From the NCBI GenBank assembly GCA_030268105.1, contig BSDZ01000086.1:868001-932000 (forward strand): a DNA stretch of 64,000 nt, read 5' to 3'. Made by a program: the position numbers and the translations under genes. The first letter of the stretch is position 1; each line of letters opens with the position of its first letter. The stretch is from Volvox africanus. Its lineage: Eukaryota > Chlorophyta > Chlorophyceae > Chlamydomonadales > Volvocaceae. The notes below the pieces were generated by a model that made no database searches, was not told where the DNA came from, and saw only the letters and a program-made list of their open reading frames with translations. This document shows positions 50,548-63,578 of this stretch, one piece after another.

Positions 50548-50940
50548 TTAGACTGGAGTTACGTTAGATGGACGAGGTGCGCAGCAGAAGTACGTCAGAA
50601 GCAGGAGCCCCAGAAGGAACATCGCGCTTCCAGCAGCCAGCTCACCAACGGGGCCAGTGGCAAGCATGCACCAACCCCACATATTGCCCCGAGCATCCGA
50701 CTCAAGCGCGAGCTTTGGCTCGTACAGCTGAAATGAGAACAATAGCACATGACAGCCCTTATCGATACTGTCCCCATTATGCTTTGGACTCAGATCTTTG
50801 TTAAACTTCGAGTAACAGTAATTGCAGCCGCCAGTATCTAGTCCTCCAATAATCAGCCATATTGCCCCAGTTACAAGCAATATAGTTATAACCAGCCACA
50901 TCCCGAAGTTCGCGGGCGTCTTGAAGCCCCAGTAAGCCAT
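50548..50940 (-). CDS. Intron-less two-transmembrane protein of unknown function
   Basis: A 130-aa frame with a favourable start context (CAAAATGGC). Two membrane helices are evident at about residues 13-32 (MWLVITILLVTGAIWLIIGG) and 98-118 (VGELAAGSAMFLLGLLLLTY), separated by a loop of about 65 residues. The loop begins with a CNYC motif and holds two more Cys, so disulfides are possible if it is exported. The start was set at the ATG rather than the upstream extension because of its context. The gene is isolated, in an intron-rich genome, and could be an intronless gene or a retrocopy. I do not recognise the family; claudin-like or tetraspanin-like proteins would need four helices. Confidence 0.6.
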   Translation of the reverse strand: MAYWGFKTPANFGMWLVITILLVTGAIWLIIGGLDTGGCNYCYSKFNKDLSPKHNGDSIDKGCHVLLFSFQLYEPKLALESDARGNMWGWCMLATGPVGELAAGSAMFLLGLLLLTYFCCAPRPSNVTPV

Positions 50941-52525
50941 TTTGCAGCACTTGAATTTGAATTGAAAAAACAGTTGAAACAAGTACAAATTTTATTCAGT
51001 TAGGATATGGGAACACAAGTGCTTATTTCATATAATGTACGAAAATCTCATATAAGAAGTGACGTACCAATGCTTTCTAAACAAGCACCAAATGCAAAGT
51101 AAGCAATTGAATATATATCCTGAAAATGTACCTTATCTTGGAAAAAACGGAAGATCCAGTAGTCCGCTTTGGTGGTGCGTACATTTTACAGCAGGGGTGA
51201 TTTCCTTATTTGCAGAATAACCAACCCTTACGCCAATCCATTCTACAGCAACACAGGACTCTGAACAAGTGGCGCATGTATCATACGAATAGATATACAG
51301 AGGAAAAAGTCCGAATGGCATCCGCATTCTGTTCTTGATGCCCGAATTCCAACTTTTCAACTCACCAAACTCGAACGCGTGCTCACGATGGCGCCACACA
51401 TCCCACACACCATATCGTGCAGCTCCATGCCAACTTGGATATGCTTTGACCCTGCACCAGAAGCTCGGCTGAAATGGCACAACATTTTTGCCATCCCGCA
51501 ACTTGTAAGAAGTCGCACGAAATTTCGTGATGTCAAGCTAAATGAGGGCATGCGTACAAGGAGCATGCAATCCTACATATTAATTTGCCGAGTGGTACGC
51601 ATCATGACGCAATTTCGCAGTGTGCATGAAATTGCGTCAGCGAAGATGAGTTGTCACGACCATTCACACGGAATAAGTAATTATGTGTAATCATATACAC
51701 ATCATTAACTAACTTATTCAATTATTGTGTTGTTACTGGTAGAAAGGCGTGATTGTCTTCTCCAACAACGCGGCTGAGGCCAGTGACCTTACAATCGCAC
51801 TGTTAGCACTATTGCAAGATTATATAGCTGTAAAAGAGGTGCTGCGCATTGGAAAATTTCATTTAAGCTTATCTCGATTTTGTCGGGGGGCCTTTGCGCA
51901 GTGCGTGCCTTGGAAAGCCTCAGGGCAACTTGGAGACCAGGAATTTCAACGGCAAGCTTCCGTTCGACAGGTACCGACAAAAGATCTCGGTATGGAAGGA
52001 AATAGGATGTAATCCACTTCCGGGTGGCGAGTTCTGGTAATGATGTGGGCTTCTGGATAACCTTCGGCAATGACCTGCAGCTGGGATGATCTCCACTGCA
52101 CAGAAACTTCTCCACATCTCGCAAACCGATAAGCCTTGCACGGTAAGCCTCCGTAACCAGGAATAAGAAAAAGATTCCGTTGCCAGATAGACGCGACGTA
52201 AAAGCTTGTATAGCGGTAAACGGCTAAGGGAAGCACCATACGATTGCACCTGTTTCAGTGCCAAGGAGCTTGCGCAAGCGGGAGCCAATTTGTGAGACTG
52301 TGCGTCTGAGCGTTTTTTTGATGCCGAATTGATTCCCTGATGGGTTACAAATTCGTTCGAGCTCCGACTGATGCCGAATTGGTTGGGTTGCAGTTGTACG
52401 ACACCCTTTCCTCCTTTACCTCTGGGCTCCGATCAAAATTTTCTACAGCAATAATGATTTAAGCTGTCCTAAGTGTATTGAAAAATCATATTCAGTGAAC
52501 TCCTTGGCGAAAACATGGAATAACA
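50941..52525. other. AT-rich region without a supported gene
   Basis: Several minus-strand frames between 51133 and 52288 look partly protein-like but lie in different overlapping frames with no ATG or convincing splice sites to join them. They may be remains of a gene or chance frames. Confidence 0.4.
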
Positions 52526-52702
52526 ATGCAGTCGCAACGCCGTTATACAGGACTTTCAAAGGATGAGCTAAATAACGCAATTAAAAGACATTGGGACATT
52601 GAGTATAATTATGCCAAGATGATTCTGTCTATGAAGGTCGAATGCCATGAGCATGGAAGGGCAAAGCACATTCCTAGCTTAGTTCGATATTGTGACAAAT
52701 GA
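52526..52702 (+). CDS. 58-aa upstream ORF overlapping the next start codon
   Basis: Runs from ATG to TGA and its product begins MQSQRRYTGLSKDELNNAIK; it is hydrophilic, with no membrane segment. Its stop overlaps the start of the signal-peptide exon as AAATGA, sharing four bases. It could be a regulatory uORF in the leader of the membrane glycoprotein gene, an exon of another transcript, or chance. Confidence 0.25.
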   Translation: MQSQRRYTGLSKDELNNAIKRHWDIEYNYAKMILSMKVECHEHGRAKHIPSLVRYCDK

Positions 52703-55700
52703 ACCTGAGTTCCGAGGCTCGAAATAAAGTTGTAGCTGTTTTTATGCTATCGGTGCTGCTTTCGTGCTTGTCACAAGGTATGATTGGTGTACACCTATGG
52801 AGTCGCTTAGCCATTTCGACGTAAACATAATACAAATTGGGGCTATTAAACAGGCGAGAGTGCTTTGATTGGCGTGGCGAGGCTTGCAGGGCCGCTGCGG
52901 AGCTGTCTGGTAGGTGCACCACACTTGGATTGTTTTCTTATGTAAAACAAAGGGTTTTATGTACTCTTCAAACATCCCGTTATGCAAAGCTATGCGCATC
53001 CTGGCGTCGGTCAACCCCTGTAGGTGGTGCTATCAAGCGACAACGGGACATCGGCGAAAGGCAGCACCGACGATAACGGAAACTTCAACATCTCATTTAA
53101 ATATGGACGGGATGAGGTTGTCCGTGTAGGTAGCAAGCTGTCGTGTCTCCCGCCAATATGTCCATCTGTCGTTGCATAGCCTAGACGGCAGAATGACCAG
53201 CCACGTTGTCAAGAGGTTGGCTATTTAGCTCTCGAACATGTATTTGAACCTCCGGCCCTGTGCAATTTTCCACTCCAATTGCCCATCCAGGCCGTGGTTA
53301 GCCAGGACGTTTCATGCTTTGACGCGTTCACAAACTTGGAGCCTCCCTTCCAGCTGGCTGCGCTCCTGCCGCCAGATGCCGCCGCGGGCAGCGTGGGGTA
53401 CGGCTCCTTCATGGGACTGTCGTACGTGCTGGACAAGACCCAAAGCACAAACGCGTTGAACATTACAACAGTACGTCAAAGCATGGCGGACTTGTATGAC
53501 ATGTTCAACATCAGCCTGCTCAATTTCCAGCTTGACCCCCTGCAACTGCAGCCCTTCACATGGGTGCAAAGCGCCAACACTACCATTCGCAGTCTGGCGG
53601 TGGCGTGCATTGCGGCGGACGTGCAGATGGGTGCCTTGACGGTGCTCGGGGCAGCCCTGCTGAATGCCTCAGCGGGCGCTGCAGCGTCCGTAAATAAAAT
53701 GACATACTTCGCACGTGCCACGGCAGTGGAAGGTGCACTGCAGCTGGTACAGTTGGAGGCCTTACGGCAAAAGATAATTATGGAAGAAGCCTCGCCGGTG
53801 GCGTCAACGCTGGGGGGCAACAATGATGTTGCTACCAACAATGCGGATGACCCGACTCCACCGTCACCGCCATTACCGCCGCCGCCACCGTCGCTGGATA
53901 GTCTTGGGGGCCTCTACAGAACCGACACTGTAGTAGCTATCCTTGACTCGGCAGCGAACCGGTCGAACGTGGTAGTTCCCTCATATGCCGTGAATGCCAC
54001 GGCGGCAGTTATTGCAGGCATTGCAGCTTATGCCGAGGTGGTTAAGGAGGCGGCCTTGCTGGAAGTAGCCGGGATCAGGCTGGGCCTCAACCCATTTAAC
54101 GCACTCGTCACAATGACTCGACTTGCGGTGGTGCAGGTGATCTCACTTCCTGAAATGATTTGCATTGCAAAAGTGGTATTCCTGGTAGACGTGGGGATGG
54201 GGATGTCAGCCTTTGGATGATGGGGCAGTGAAGGGGATGGATGGATGGGGATCCCGCATCTTCCCACCGGTCGGTTTTGCTTTACCCCTTCTAACGTTCG
54301 CTCGGCCTTAGTTTCCCGGCTTCTTTACCAAGCGCCGGACCGCAACCCATTGTGCAACGCTGCCGGATTCGACCAGGCGGATGCAGCCGCCCAGATGCCG
54401 CAACTTCTGGGCTCCGATACTCTGGCCCTGAAGACCTACATGCTTGACGCGCTGCCAGAGCGACTTCGCAAGGCGACCGTCAATATGACCGCCATCCATC
54501 TGGCGCTGGGGTTGCCTGCCCCGGCAGCATCTGTCCCCGCCAGAGGTGCAACTCACGTTGTGGGACCGCTCAGTGGTTGCATGGGACAGGCCAACGGTGT
54601 ATGGGACCCCAGCTACGAGGCGTTCGTGACTAGTGGCGCCGGCGGGCTGACGCTGGCGGCCAAGGGCCAGGGCCTCGTGACGGTGACGCCGTACCGCTAT
54701 TGCCAGGACGGGATAACGCAGCTGCGGCTGACCCTATCGGTGTCGAACCTCGGACCCGCAATGAGCGCCGTTAGCGTGTCGCCGGTGGCGATGCTGGCAC
54801 AGGTGTGTATGTAGGCGTCTGTGTATGTCACATAGTTGTGATGATTAGCGAGCTTGCTGGCGGCTTGTGATCCTGTCTGCCGTCTCCTGGGTGTTTGGGA
54901 GAGTGGGCCGTAGATAGAGAGTGAAGGCCGTACACAGCACCCAGCAGGCTTTGTTTATAATCAGCTCTCGGGCGCAAGGCCGCCGCAAGCAAAAGGATTT
55001 TCTTGCTGGTCTACGCTAGGGGTCAGCGTAGTCCTTGAGGCCTTGGGACTTGGTTAGAGGTACGGTGTCCCTCGGAGGCGGCGCGGATTAGGGGATTAAG
55101 GGCTGTTGCGAGTTGGTGCACACGCGTTGGGGATAGGCTAGCACCGCTGCCTGGGTGGGCACATTGGAAGTATGAAATTCTGGTGGCTTTGGAGCTTGTT
55201 GCCTTGCCCTACGTGCCGAAATGCCAATTGCCATCCCGTTGTGTCAGTCGCCGCAGTTCATGTGCCACTGACGAAGTCATCTGTTACCTTCCCCGTAGGG
55301 CTTCTACACGCTCCAGGCGTCTCAGCGCCTGCAGACTATTTCTCTCGCCCAACAGATTGATGCCTTCACGGCGATGGGCCTGGACCTGGACGCCTACAAT
55401 GCCTTAATGATCCCTCCGGTGAAGAACACCACCGCCTCACCCGCATCACTATCGTGGATACCACCATCACCACCACCACCACCACCGTCGTCGACGGTCA
55501 GCAACACAACCGCCATGGCCTTCAATCTTAGCCATCCGCTGATGGGGTCGGTCATGGCGGCCAATGTACAGCTGGTGGGGCTTATCTACGCTGCCAGGTG
55601 CGTCGCATGCGGTCCTCAGCCCCATAAAGTGCTTTGAAGTGCGGGACATTCCAGCGCATAGGCGGGGAAAGGGAAGGGAAGGGTATAAAAAGCCAACGGA

Positions 55701-58700
55701 CCCGATTGCAAAAGCCCCTGACCTGTAGAACGGTGCCGATCCAGGAAGTGGGGTTCCATAAAATGGCCAGCTAAGCAGCCAGGACCGCGAGTGGGACGGC
55801 ATTCTGATATAGGCGCCATGCCACAAAAGGGCGTGGCGTAGCCTGGGTGGGGCCTGAGACCAACCTTAGATGTGCAGGCAGATGACAACGCATGATCGGC
55901 GACCTGAATAGTGCGCATGTTTGTCCCGGGCGCTAAGGGGTTTATATGTCGGATTAGGTGGTCGGGAGAGAGGTCACAGCAATCAATGTGGCAAGTGTCT
56001 CTTCCTAGGATTGGGCGGGAGAATTGTGGCAGGGGTGGCGTCCATGTACATTTGTTGCATGGATGCCTCACTTCCAGCTTGGGACGGACCAAAACTGCAG
56101 TTGCTGGTTGTAACCAGCTGCCGACCGGTTGCAACATAAATAGCGGTTGCAGGATGGCGAAACTCCACGTGCTGCACTAGACTACTACCAGCCCTGCGCC
56201 ACCACTGGTAGCCTTCTTGCATCGATGCTGTGAAGTGCACCGTAGCGGCTTAGCTTGCATTCTGATGCTGTGGGCAACGCGGGCATTGGGCGTCTGTCTG
56301 AATGCCAGCTACATGCACCTGCGCGCGCGCACGTGGTGAGGCGGGCCGACACACCGTATGCAGGAACCCTCCAGCCACATCAGGACCTTCTCCGTGCACG
56401 CACCGAAACTTCTGGGTCCGCATTCTCGCAGGGCGATGTTCTCGACTTCATGCTACTATGCGTACAATATGGACAGCATGGATAACGCAGACACATTCAC
56501 CGTCACGCTAACCATGTATGGAGCTGTGCTCCAAGCCGCTGATGCCAAGGGGTATGCCGGGCGGCGCGGGCAACGGCGCATAGGACCTCGGGCTTAAAGG
56601 GTTTGACAGCGTCCGGCGCTTGAGGGGGCACGAGCTGGGGCCATACGGAAACAGCTCTGACCCTGCAACCAACAAACATGCATGCACTTACTCTTGTGTG
56701 CCTTACGCATGCACCTTCACCCACGCCATTGGCCGCTCAACGCACGTCCGTACTTATACCGTTCCTTTTAATCGTCGGGGAGAAGGGATGCACCAGTGCC
56801 TTGTCTTCACCTCAAAATTTCAACCCAACAACGATTCATTCCACGGCATCCTGTCTGGAGGCATCGTTGCCGCCCTTCATTCGCAAATTTACACCCTGAT
56901 TGTGGCCACTCCCACCTGACGCGCAGCGTACTCAATCTCAACAATACGCAGCATCTTCAGGACATATTCACGTTTCTTTGGACGGCTTGCCAGTTCAATA
57001 GTACAGATTTGTCCTACAATACATCGTCGGTAAGTGGAGTGTGAATCAGGGAGAATGCTAGTAGTGCGGGAGAAAGGACAGACACCGCCATTGATGAGGG
57101 AAACCGGGAGGAGGTGAACTAGGACACGCAGACAGTAAGGGGCCGCACGCTGTTTGTGTGGGTGCGCGGACCCGTTGGACTTCTGCCTCCGGTGTGAGCT
57201 GGAGCTAAATGATGTCGTCAGTGGCAGCGGTGGTAATAGATTAAGACCAAGACAGAAGAACAGCTGGGTGTCCTGAAAGGAGGCTGATCACTTGTAAGCT
57301 TGACAGGTCTGTCATTCGATATTTTACAATGCTCTTTCCGCATGGGCCTTTCCGCAATCCGTTCTTGCATACGTCTCCGTCCGCTCTCGCCCGCAGGTCG
57401 GGACACAGCAGCAGTCTGGCACGGGAACCTTCCTTTCTGGCGGCAGTGCAAGTGCGATTGGTGCCACCTCCGGACGCCGCCGCAGCGGCCTAGCGCTCCG
57501 CCCGTCCACAGGATATCCCGTTTCTGCGTGCGCCGCCACCATTCGTAGCTTGCATGCTGGCGGCCTTCCTTCACAAAACCCCGCTCTCCACCGCCGCCTC
57601 CAAACCGATCTGTTCGCAAGGGGCATCACGGGACCAGAGCTGTTGCTATGGCGGCAGCTGTTGGATCTCGATGCCAGACCTGGAAAAGATTGGGTCCCTT
57701 TCCTAAGGCATGGAGGAGGAGGAGGAGGAACTGCTTTACGTCCCAAAGAGACGCCTGTGGACAATGGGCCGAAAGATGGAGGCCGTGTTGGCCTTCGGGC
57801 TGGCAAGTTGGTGCGGGAGTCGTCCCTTGGGGTCCATGCGGTAGCGCGCAGTTTAATGGTGTACGTTGACGACAAGGATATGCTCACCGTATCCAGTAAG
57901 GTGGCGGAGGTGAGATTGAATTGATTGCGGGTGAAGAGAAAAATGTAGAGCCACGTCAGTTACCCTGATAACGAGTTGTTATCGGGTGAATAGCTAACCC
58001 GGCGTGAGGCTTGGCATGAGGAATAAGGAAACCGGGCTGGTGCGCATTAGGTTTAGAATTTCGACGGGCAGACCAATGGCAGTGGATATCCACGCATGGT
58101 TAAGGTATCATCATTTTATTGCTAATTTTTACCGTCTGGTGTAGATAGTTCCGTGATTGAAGTCCACCCTTCGTACGGGGTTACCTTAAAAAAAGATACC
58201 TCAAGGGACCCGATTGTAGCTTGTCTGGACCGCCAAACCACAGTTTGTCATTTGGGCGTGATCCCTATCATTCGTACACAGAATTTGAGATACCTCAAGG
58301 GACCCGATTGTAGCTTGTCCCACCGCCCCACACACGCACACAGGTTTGTACAGGCAACATATCACTCGCATTCTCTTGGCTCGGGTCTTAGTAACATGTA
58401 CTACTCCTTCTGCAGGTGCTTGCCGGTATCAACACCAAGCTCCAGGCGGTCCAGAAACTGTCTAATGCAGCTGCAGCGGCGTCCTCCGCGCGCTCCTCAT
58501 CGGCCTACAACCTGACTGATCTGGTGGTGACGGCGGCTGAATTGGGATATGTGGTGCAGCAGGATTTCTATACGGAGCTGTCCAATGTGCGTGAGGTCAA
58601 CCGCTTGGCACTAGCCCCTTCTATCTGCTTATAGTCATCCATGCGTCCGCTGTTGCTGTCCAGTGCGGCTCATGGCAGCTGCGCGGCAGTCCCTTGCACC

Positions 58701-61118
58701 TTGGGCTGCACCGCGGTACGGTACAGTGCAGTGCAGCCACACAACATTGCACCACAGCTCGCAGCATGTCGGTTTATTTCTCTGCTAGCACCACACTCCA
58801 ACGGTAAATCCTTTTCCGCGCAGGCCATGGCGGACAGCTACAGCAGTGGCCTGCCACTGGTGTCTGCAGTGCAGAGCATTGCCGCCCGTTACACGGGTGC
58901 CGCCCTGCTACAGCGAATGGCAGCAGCGCCCATCAATCGCGGTAAGATGTGGGCGTGATGTAGAATGGAATGGCTTGATCTTATTAGTCCAAAACATCAG
59001 ACGGTACAGCTCAACGGAAGCGTAAGGGCGATGGCAACGTGGGCACATAACTCGGCATGCTATAACTTTTTCATAGAGTCGTTGTCCGTGTGTTCTGTGA
59101 GTTTCCTCTTGCGCCGCTTTCATCTGCCCCTGTCATGGTGCAATCCGGTAATGCCTCAATAATGAAATTCGAGCACCTTAGCCCTTATGACAAGGTAGGG
59201 CATAATGGAAACGTCCTGCTCACGACAATCTCCCAAATTCCGATCAATCACAGATTTCATCTGCGCGGCTCAGGGTGCTCAGTGCTCCAGTACGCCACAG
59301 TCGCCGTCCACCGGGGGTAGCACAAACAGCAACAAGAAGTCCAACACGGCACTGTATGTCGGCGTGGGAGTGGGCATCGGGGTGGGCTTCCTTGCCCTGC
59401 TGCTAGCAGTGTGGGCGGTCCGGCGGGCGATGCGCAACCGACAGGTGAGGCAGGAGATTCTGAAGCCACGTTGGCCGCAGGCTGCGGGCGCAGGTGGGGT
59501 CGGGTTGTCCGCTGGCGGGACCGCGTCAGGTCAGACCAAGTGGGCAGTGGCAGCGGACCAAGACATGAGGAAGGGGATGCCTATGGATGCCAGAGTCTCC
59601 GAATACGACACGATTGTCCTCCCAACATGTGGTTGTGCCAATCCTCACTCAAATTGAAGTTCACTCTGTCTTGGCTCCCGCAGGTTACTAAAGCGGTCGT
59701 GAACAATTTCAAGGCTGGCGACATGCATCACATGGCCCTCCGCCTTCCAGCCGCGGTGCCGCCGGATGGACATCAACATGGTGCAGGGCATCGTCAGGTA
59801 AGGGAAGCCCCGGAGGGCTGTTTGCTCCGGTTGGTTTCCTGTTCTTGATGTAGTCGACATCCGACTGCGGATCTAGGCACGAAAAGTGATGCTGTTAAGG
59901 CCGGTAATTGGCTCCGCTGTCCAGGCAGAAATCGCCCCTACCATCAATTCTACCCTTCTTGGTGCGTACTCCTGCACCGCCGGATCGGTTGCGGTCTTTC
60001 GTGCACGTACCAGTGCAGTACAAGTAGTTGCGCTTGACTTGCTTTCCCTTTCTGGTTGTGGAATTTACATTGCGTTTCACACTTCCTTTCCCGCACAGGA
60101 TCAGCCCCTGGACATGTACCACTCGCTGGTGCCAGCGGCGCTAGGGTCCGACCCCACAGTGGCGCAGGACTATCCATTATATCCAATGCCAGTCCTCAAC
60201 GCGTCTTCCAGAGCCTATCACTATCACAACAACAACGACACGGCGTTACATTCCTCGGCCAGTAATGCCGCCACCGCCGCCGCCGCTGCCGCTGCGGGCA
60301 AGGGAGGCATTGACGGCCAGCCATCCACAGGGGCCAGTGCAGGCCCGCCGCTGAACAGGTCCCTGCCACCCCCCATGTTCCCGCCGTTGGCCGATAAGGG
60401 AAGTCAGGGCTTGTCAGTGCCGGCAGCGATGTCACAGCTGCCATCAGGCCCGCCACAGCAGCAGATGTATCTGTCTCAACCACTCCCCCATGGCTACCCA
60501 GGTGCAGCGCCGCTACAGACCCATCGGTCAGCCCATGTCAACAACAGTGCATACAAAACCTACGCTAATTGTGCATATGTTAGGACAGCGGACACCAGTG
60601 GCTTCAGCGGCGGTGACGCCGCTGCGCTACGAGACAACCAAAATGGCAGTATCAATGGCGGCATGGGCTACACACTGCAAACACGGAAGATCCAAGGTGC
60701 GCTGGTGGCCATTCCTGGACAGCAACCGCCCCCAACCCTGGCGGGTCACGGAGGCATTGGCCATGGACGAATCCTTGACGGCTTCACCAACACAGCGGCG
60801 CCAGGCGGGTCCTCTCCATACAACAGCTCGCTTGGTCCCCAGCGTAGCCTTGCTGGGTTCGACGCGCTAAACAACGGTGATGGTGCGATTACCAGCAGCA
60901 GCGGCGGTGGTGGTGGTGCTGGGTTCTTGAACGCTAGCATAGGCCGGCGTCCGGGTCTGCCGCCCTTGGCGCCGTACACCTCGGTCACTAACCCTGCAGC
61001 ACCTACAGCTGCGCTAAACGCATCGTTGCGGACCATTCCCGTCAACACCAATTTTAATTCATCTCTCCGCCCACCAGCATCCAGCAGGCCACCTTCACAG
61101 TCGGGACCGTCATCGTAG
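52699..61118 (+). CDS. Large type I membrane glycoprotein with proline-rich linkers, family unknown
   Basis: Predicted about 1,370 aa. Exons: 52699-52777 (signal peptide ending VFMLSVLLSCLSQ), possibly 52890-52909, 53291-54136, about 54298-54802, 55299-55597, 56432-56551, 56927-57029, 57397-57909, 58416-58586, 58824-58941, 59254-59444, 59684-59797, 60099-61118. Phases close from 54802 to the stop; the junctions near 52777-53291 and 54136-54298 are unresolved. The large N-terminal part is Ala-rich helical sequence with many N-x-S/T sites and two serine/proline linkers (PPSPPLPPPPPS and PPSPPPPPP), typical of volvocine extracellular glycoproteins. One membrane helix (about 59355-59420; GVGVGIGVGFLALLLAVWAV) is followed by the basic RRAMRNR and a disordered cytoplasmic tail of nearly 380 residues with Tyr, Asn and Gly. 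I find no catalytic motif. A wall, adhesion or receptor role is inference. Confidence 0.68.
58194..58319. repeat. 32-bp direct repeat pair
   Basis: Identical 32-bp copies at 58194-58225 and 58288-58319 (core AAGGGACCCGATTGTAGC), 94 bp apart, in an intron of the membrane glycoprotein gene. Confidence 0.85.
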
Positions 61119-62524
61119 ATAAGATAGAAAGGGCGCTTATAAGGTGAACCCATTGGCAGTTACCACATGGTCAGTGATCTGCGAGGTCGTGCCCCCTGCG
61201 TGCGTTGGTGTGTATATTGTTGTTTCATCAGTGCAATGCGCTCTCTTGAGGGCTGGCTGGGATAGGTGGCCTTATGGTGGCCTTGTTGGGAATCTTTATA
61301 TACGGATAAATTACGGTCAATGAGCTTACTTGGTTACGCATCCCCTCTTCGTCCTTCTTCTAACTCTTCAACCTTCACTGCGCGCAAAGTTAACTATGTC
61401 TTTGTGTTGTTATAATTCCCACGAACGGCTTTGGATCAGGGCGCTGTGTAGCGTGACTGCCCGCAGCGAGACACCCTTCCATAATGCAACTGTACGTATC
61501 GAACGTTTGAGGACGATTGGCTTGCCGAAAAAAATGAAGTTTTGCGAGATGAATGGTTGAGGTTTTGTGGCTATATCCAAGGTTTACGCGTTTTGCGATG
61601 TCGACGGGTCAATGCCAGTAAGTTGCACCCCTCAAGTCCTCCAGGGGCCGCATTTGGTCCGTAGGCTCTCGAGGGGGGCGAGCGGTCCCCAGTTTTCGTG
61701 TAAAGTTATGGATGGCTGTGATGCGTCCAGCAGGTTGTCGTTTGGCTGTCTGACTGCATGACTGAAAATTCACTCCTACCCAACATAGCCGACCTTCGTC
61801 GCTTGCTTATGGCGAGCAGTCCACGTGAAGCGGCGGGTGGTCAACGGGTTTTAATGTTATTCATCTGGACGATGGACTGCACTGGCGAATGAGTGACACG
61901 TTATCTAATTCTTGCGTGTCCACACCGTGTTACGCACCAAGTGAAGCCAAGTCGCATGAGGGCCGGACAACATTTCTTGCCATGACTATCCCTGCGTTCT
62001 GGGTGCTGATCGGCAGGCACGATTCTAGATGGATGTGCTGCTCGTACGGGAACCGAAGTCGTGCTCACTTCCGACGTACCTGATTTTCCGAGTTTCTGCC
62101 CATATATGCCCCTTCGCACTTCATTATGACGTCAGCAGAAGATTCCCGCAGCGGGCTTACATCCTGTTGCTTAAAGCGTACGTGCTTCTTACTGTGTCGA
62201 GTATTGTGACTACAATTGATTGGTTCTACTCCCGAACCCCTTACACCGATCAAGCGTCCCAGCTTCCGCCGGAGAACCTCTTCGTGTCAGAATGATTTCT
62301 TGTCCTGCGTGGCCAACGGCCACGCACATGCCGCGGCCGATGGCTACCTGGCTTTGCTTTGAAAACCTGTCTCTCTAGTTTACCGCCGTGTGATGTGAGG
62401 ATGGCATGTCACATCAGATGGGGAGGCACTCGCACGTAGCCATCCGGATCCGGGTCCTGGCACTTGAGTGTGCTCGCGGTTATGGAGGTAATATTGTTGA
62501 TTGACTGAGAAGGGTGCGTAGTGA

Positions 62525-62875
62525 CTAGCGAGGTGCCTTCCGTTGTAAGCTGCTTCCCGCTACGTTGCCGTTGAGGCGAGCGCCGAGAGGTTTCGTATGA
62601 AAGTCGAATTGTTGCGTTCCGTCGGCAAAGATTGCGTTGCATGGCAACTTGCACAGGTGACATGAGCAAAGCGTTTTATTACCTTGCATATTACAATTGA
62701 CCTGACGAGGCGTCAATTGCATATTTTCACATGCTCGTCCAATGGGCATACAAGTGAGGCATTTAGGAAGTGTCCGATCAAGTAATTTAGGGGTTTTGCC
62801 GCAATGCTTTCGCGACTGTCTGGGACTCCAGCCCAGGGACATGACAAGCGGCAGCAGCACTCCTACAGGCCTCAT
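62525..62875 (-). CDS. Doubtful Cys-rich ORF
   Basis: A 116-aa frame from ATG with PKCLTC, a lone C, another C and then CSCHLCKLPC, a spacing that could bind zinc. A possible acceptor (CCCCACAG) lies directly before the ATG, so it might instead be an internal exon. Nothing else supports it as a gene. Confidence 0.2.
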   Translation of the reverse strand: MRPVGVLLPLVMSLGWSPRQSRKHCGKTPKLLDRTLPKCLTCMPIGRACENMQLTPRQVNCNMQGNKTLCSCHLCKLPCNAIFADGTQQFDFHTKPLGARLNGNVAGSSLQRKAPR

Positions 62876-63578
62876 CTGTGGGGTGAGGTTGACCTGCTGG
62901 GCGTGGCTGCCATGTTTGACCGACTCCCTCCTTGAAACAAGATGCGATGTAATTGCGGCAGCTTTTGCTGGGATGCATGAACCGTGCGTGTCTGAACCGT
63001 TATGAATGAATCCTCGCCTCCAGAGGGCTGTGGCGGTGGCCGTTAAGAAGTCCTAGGATGTGAGCGTTATGAACATTTCAGGCTGTAAGCCGTGAAGGGT
63101 ACTTGAACGTGGGAGAGTTGTAGCCCGTGAGTTATATCTAGGCTTCTGGGGGCGTTTACTAATCAGTCGGGTATCACATGACTGATAAGTCAACGGCTTA
63201 CCAGCAGTACGGCTAACTGCGAGCAGTGCTTATCGCCTAATTCATTGTCGTTTTCGTTGGTTCCGCTCAACCCTCGGAAGGAGGCCTTCTTTTCCCCTCC
63301 GTTCATGTAAGGAAATGACGGGGCGCACTTGATCAAGCGCAGAAGTAGTTGGCTTATTAAGCTCTGCGTATTATTGCGAGCACCTTACACGCCGCCATCG
63401 AACGACTGCACAGAGAGATCGTCTAAGATCTCTAAGGATCGATCCAAGCATTCGGTGAAGACCAATTGGAGACAGTATCATCATCGTGGTTAACAAGTCA
63501 TCAATCCACCATGCATGAGCCATCCAGCCCACCTAGTCTAGGGGGAAGGCGAGTGGCCTAAGTCGGACAGGGCACAGG

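Noticed and set aside
51133..52288. Several overlapping minus-strand frames with partly protein-like sequence
   Set aside because: They occupy different frames, lack in-frame ATG starts and could not be joined by splice sites.
55616..56137. 173-codon minus-strand frame
   Set aside because: It lies in an intron of the membrane glycoprotein gene, has no motif and shows no coding bias.
59445..59657. Reading through the exon end at 59444 in the membrane glycoprotein
   Set aside because: CAG|GTGAGG is a strong donor and the next exon joins in phase; the read-through reaches a stop. Retained intron remains possible as an isoform.
62029..62295. 88-codon plus-strand frame with a hydrophobic middle
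   Set aside because: Composition alone does not support a gene; there are no splice partners or family motif.
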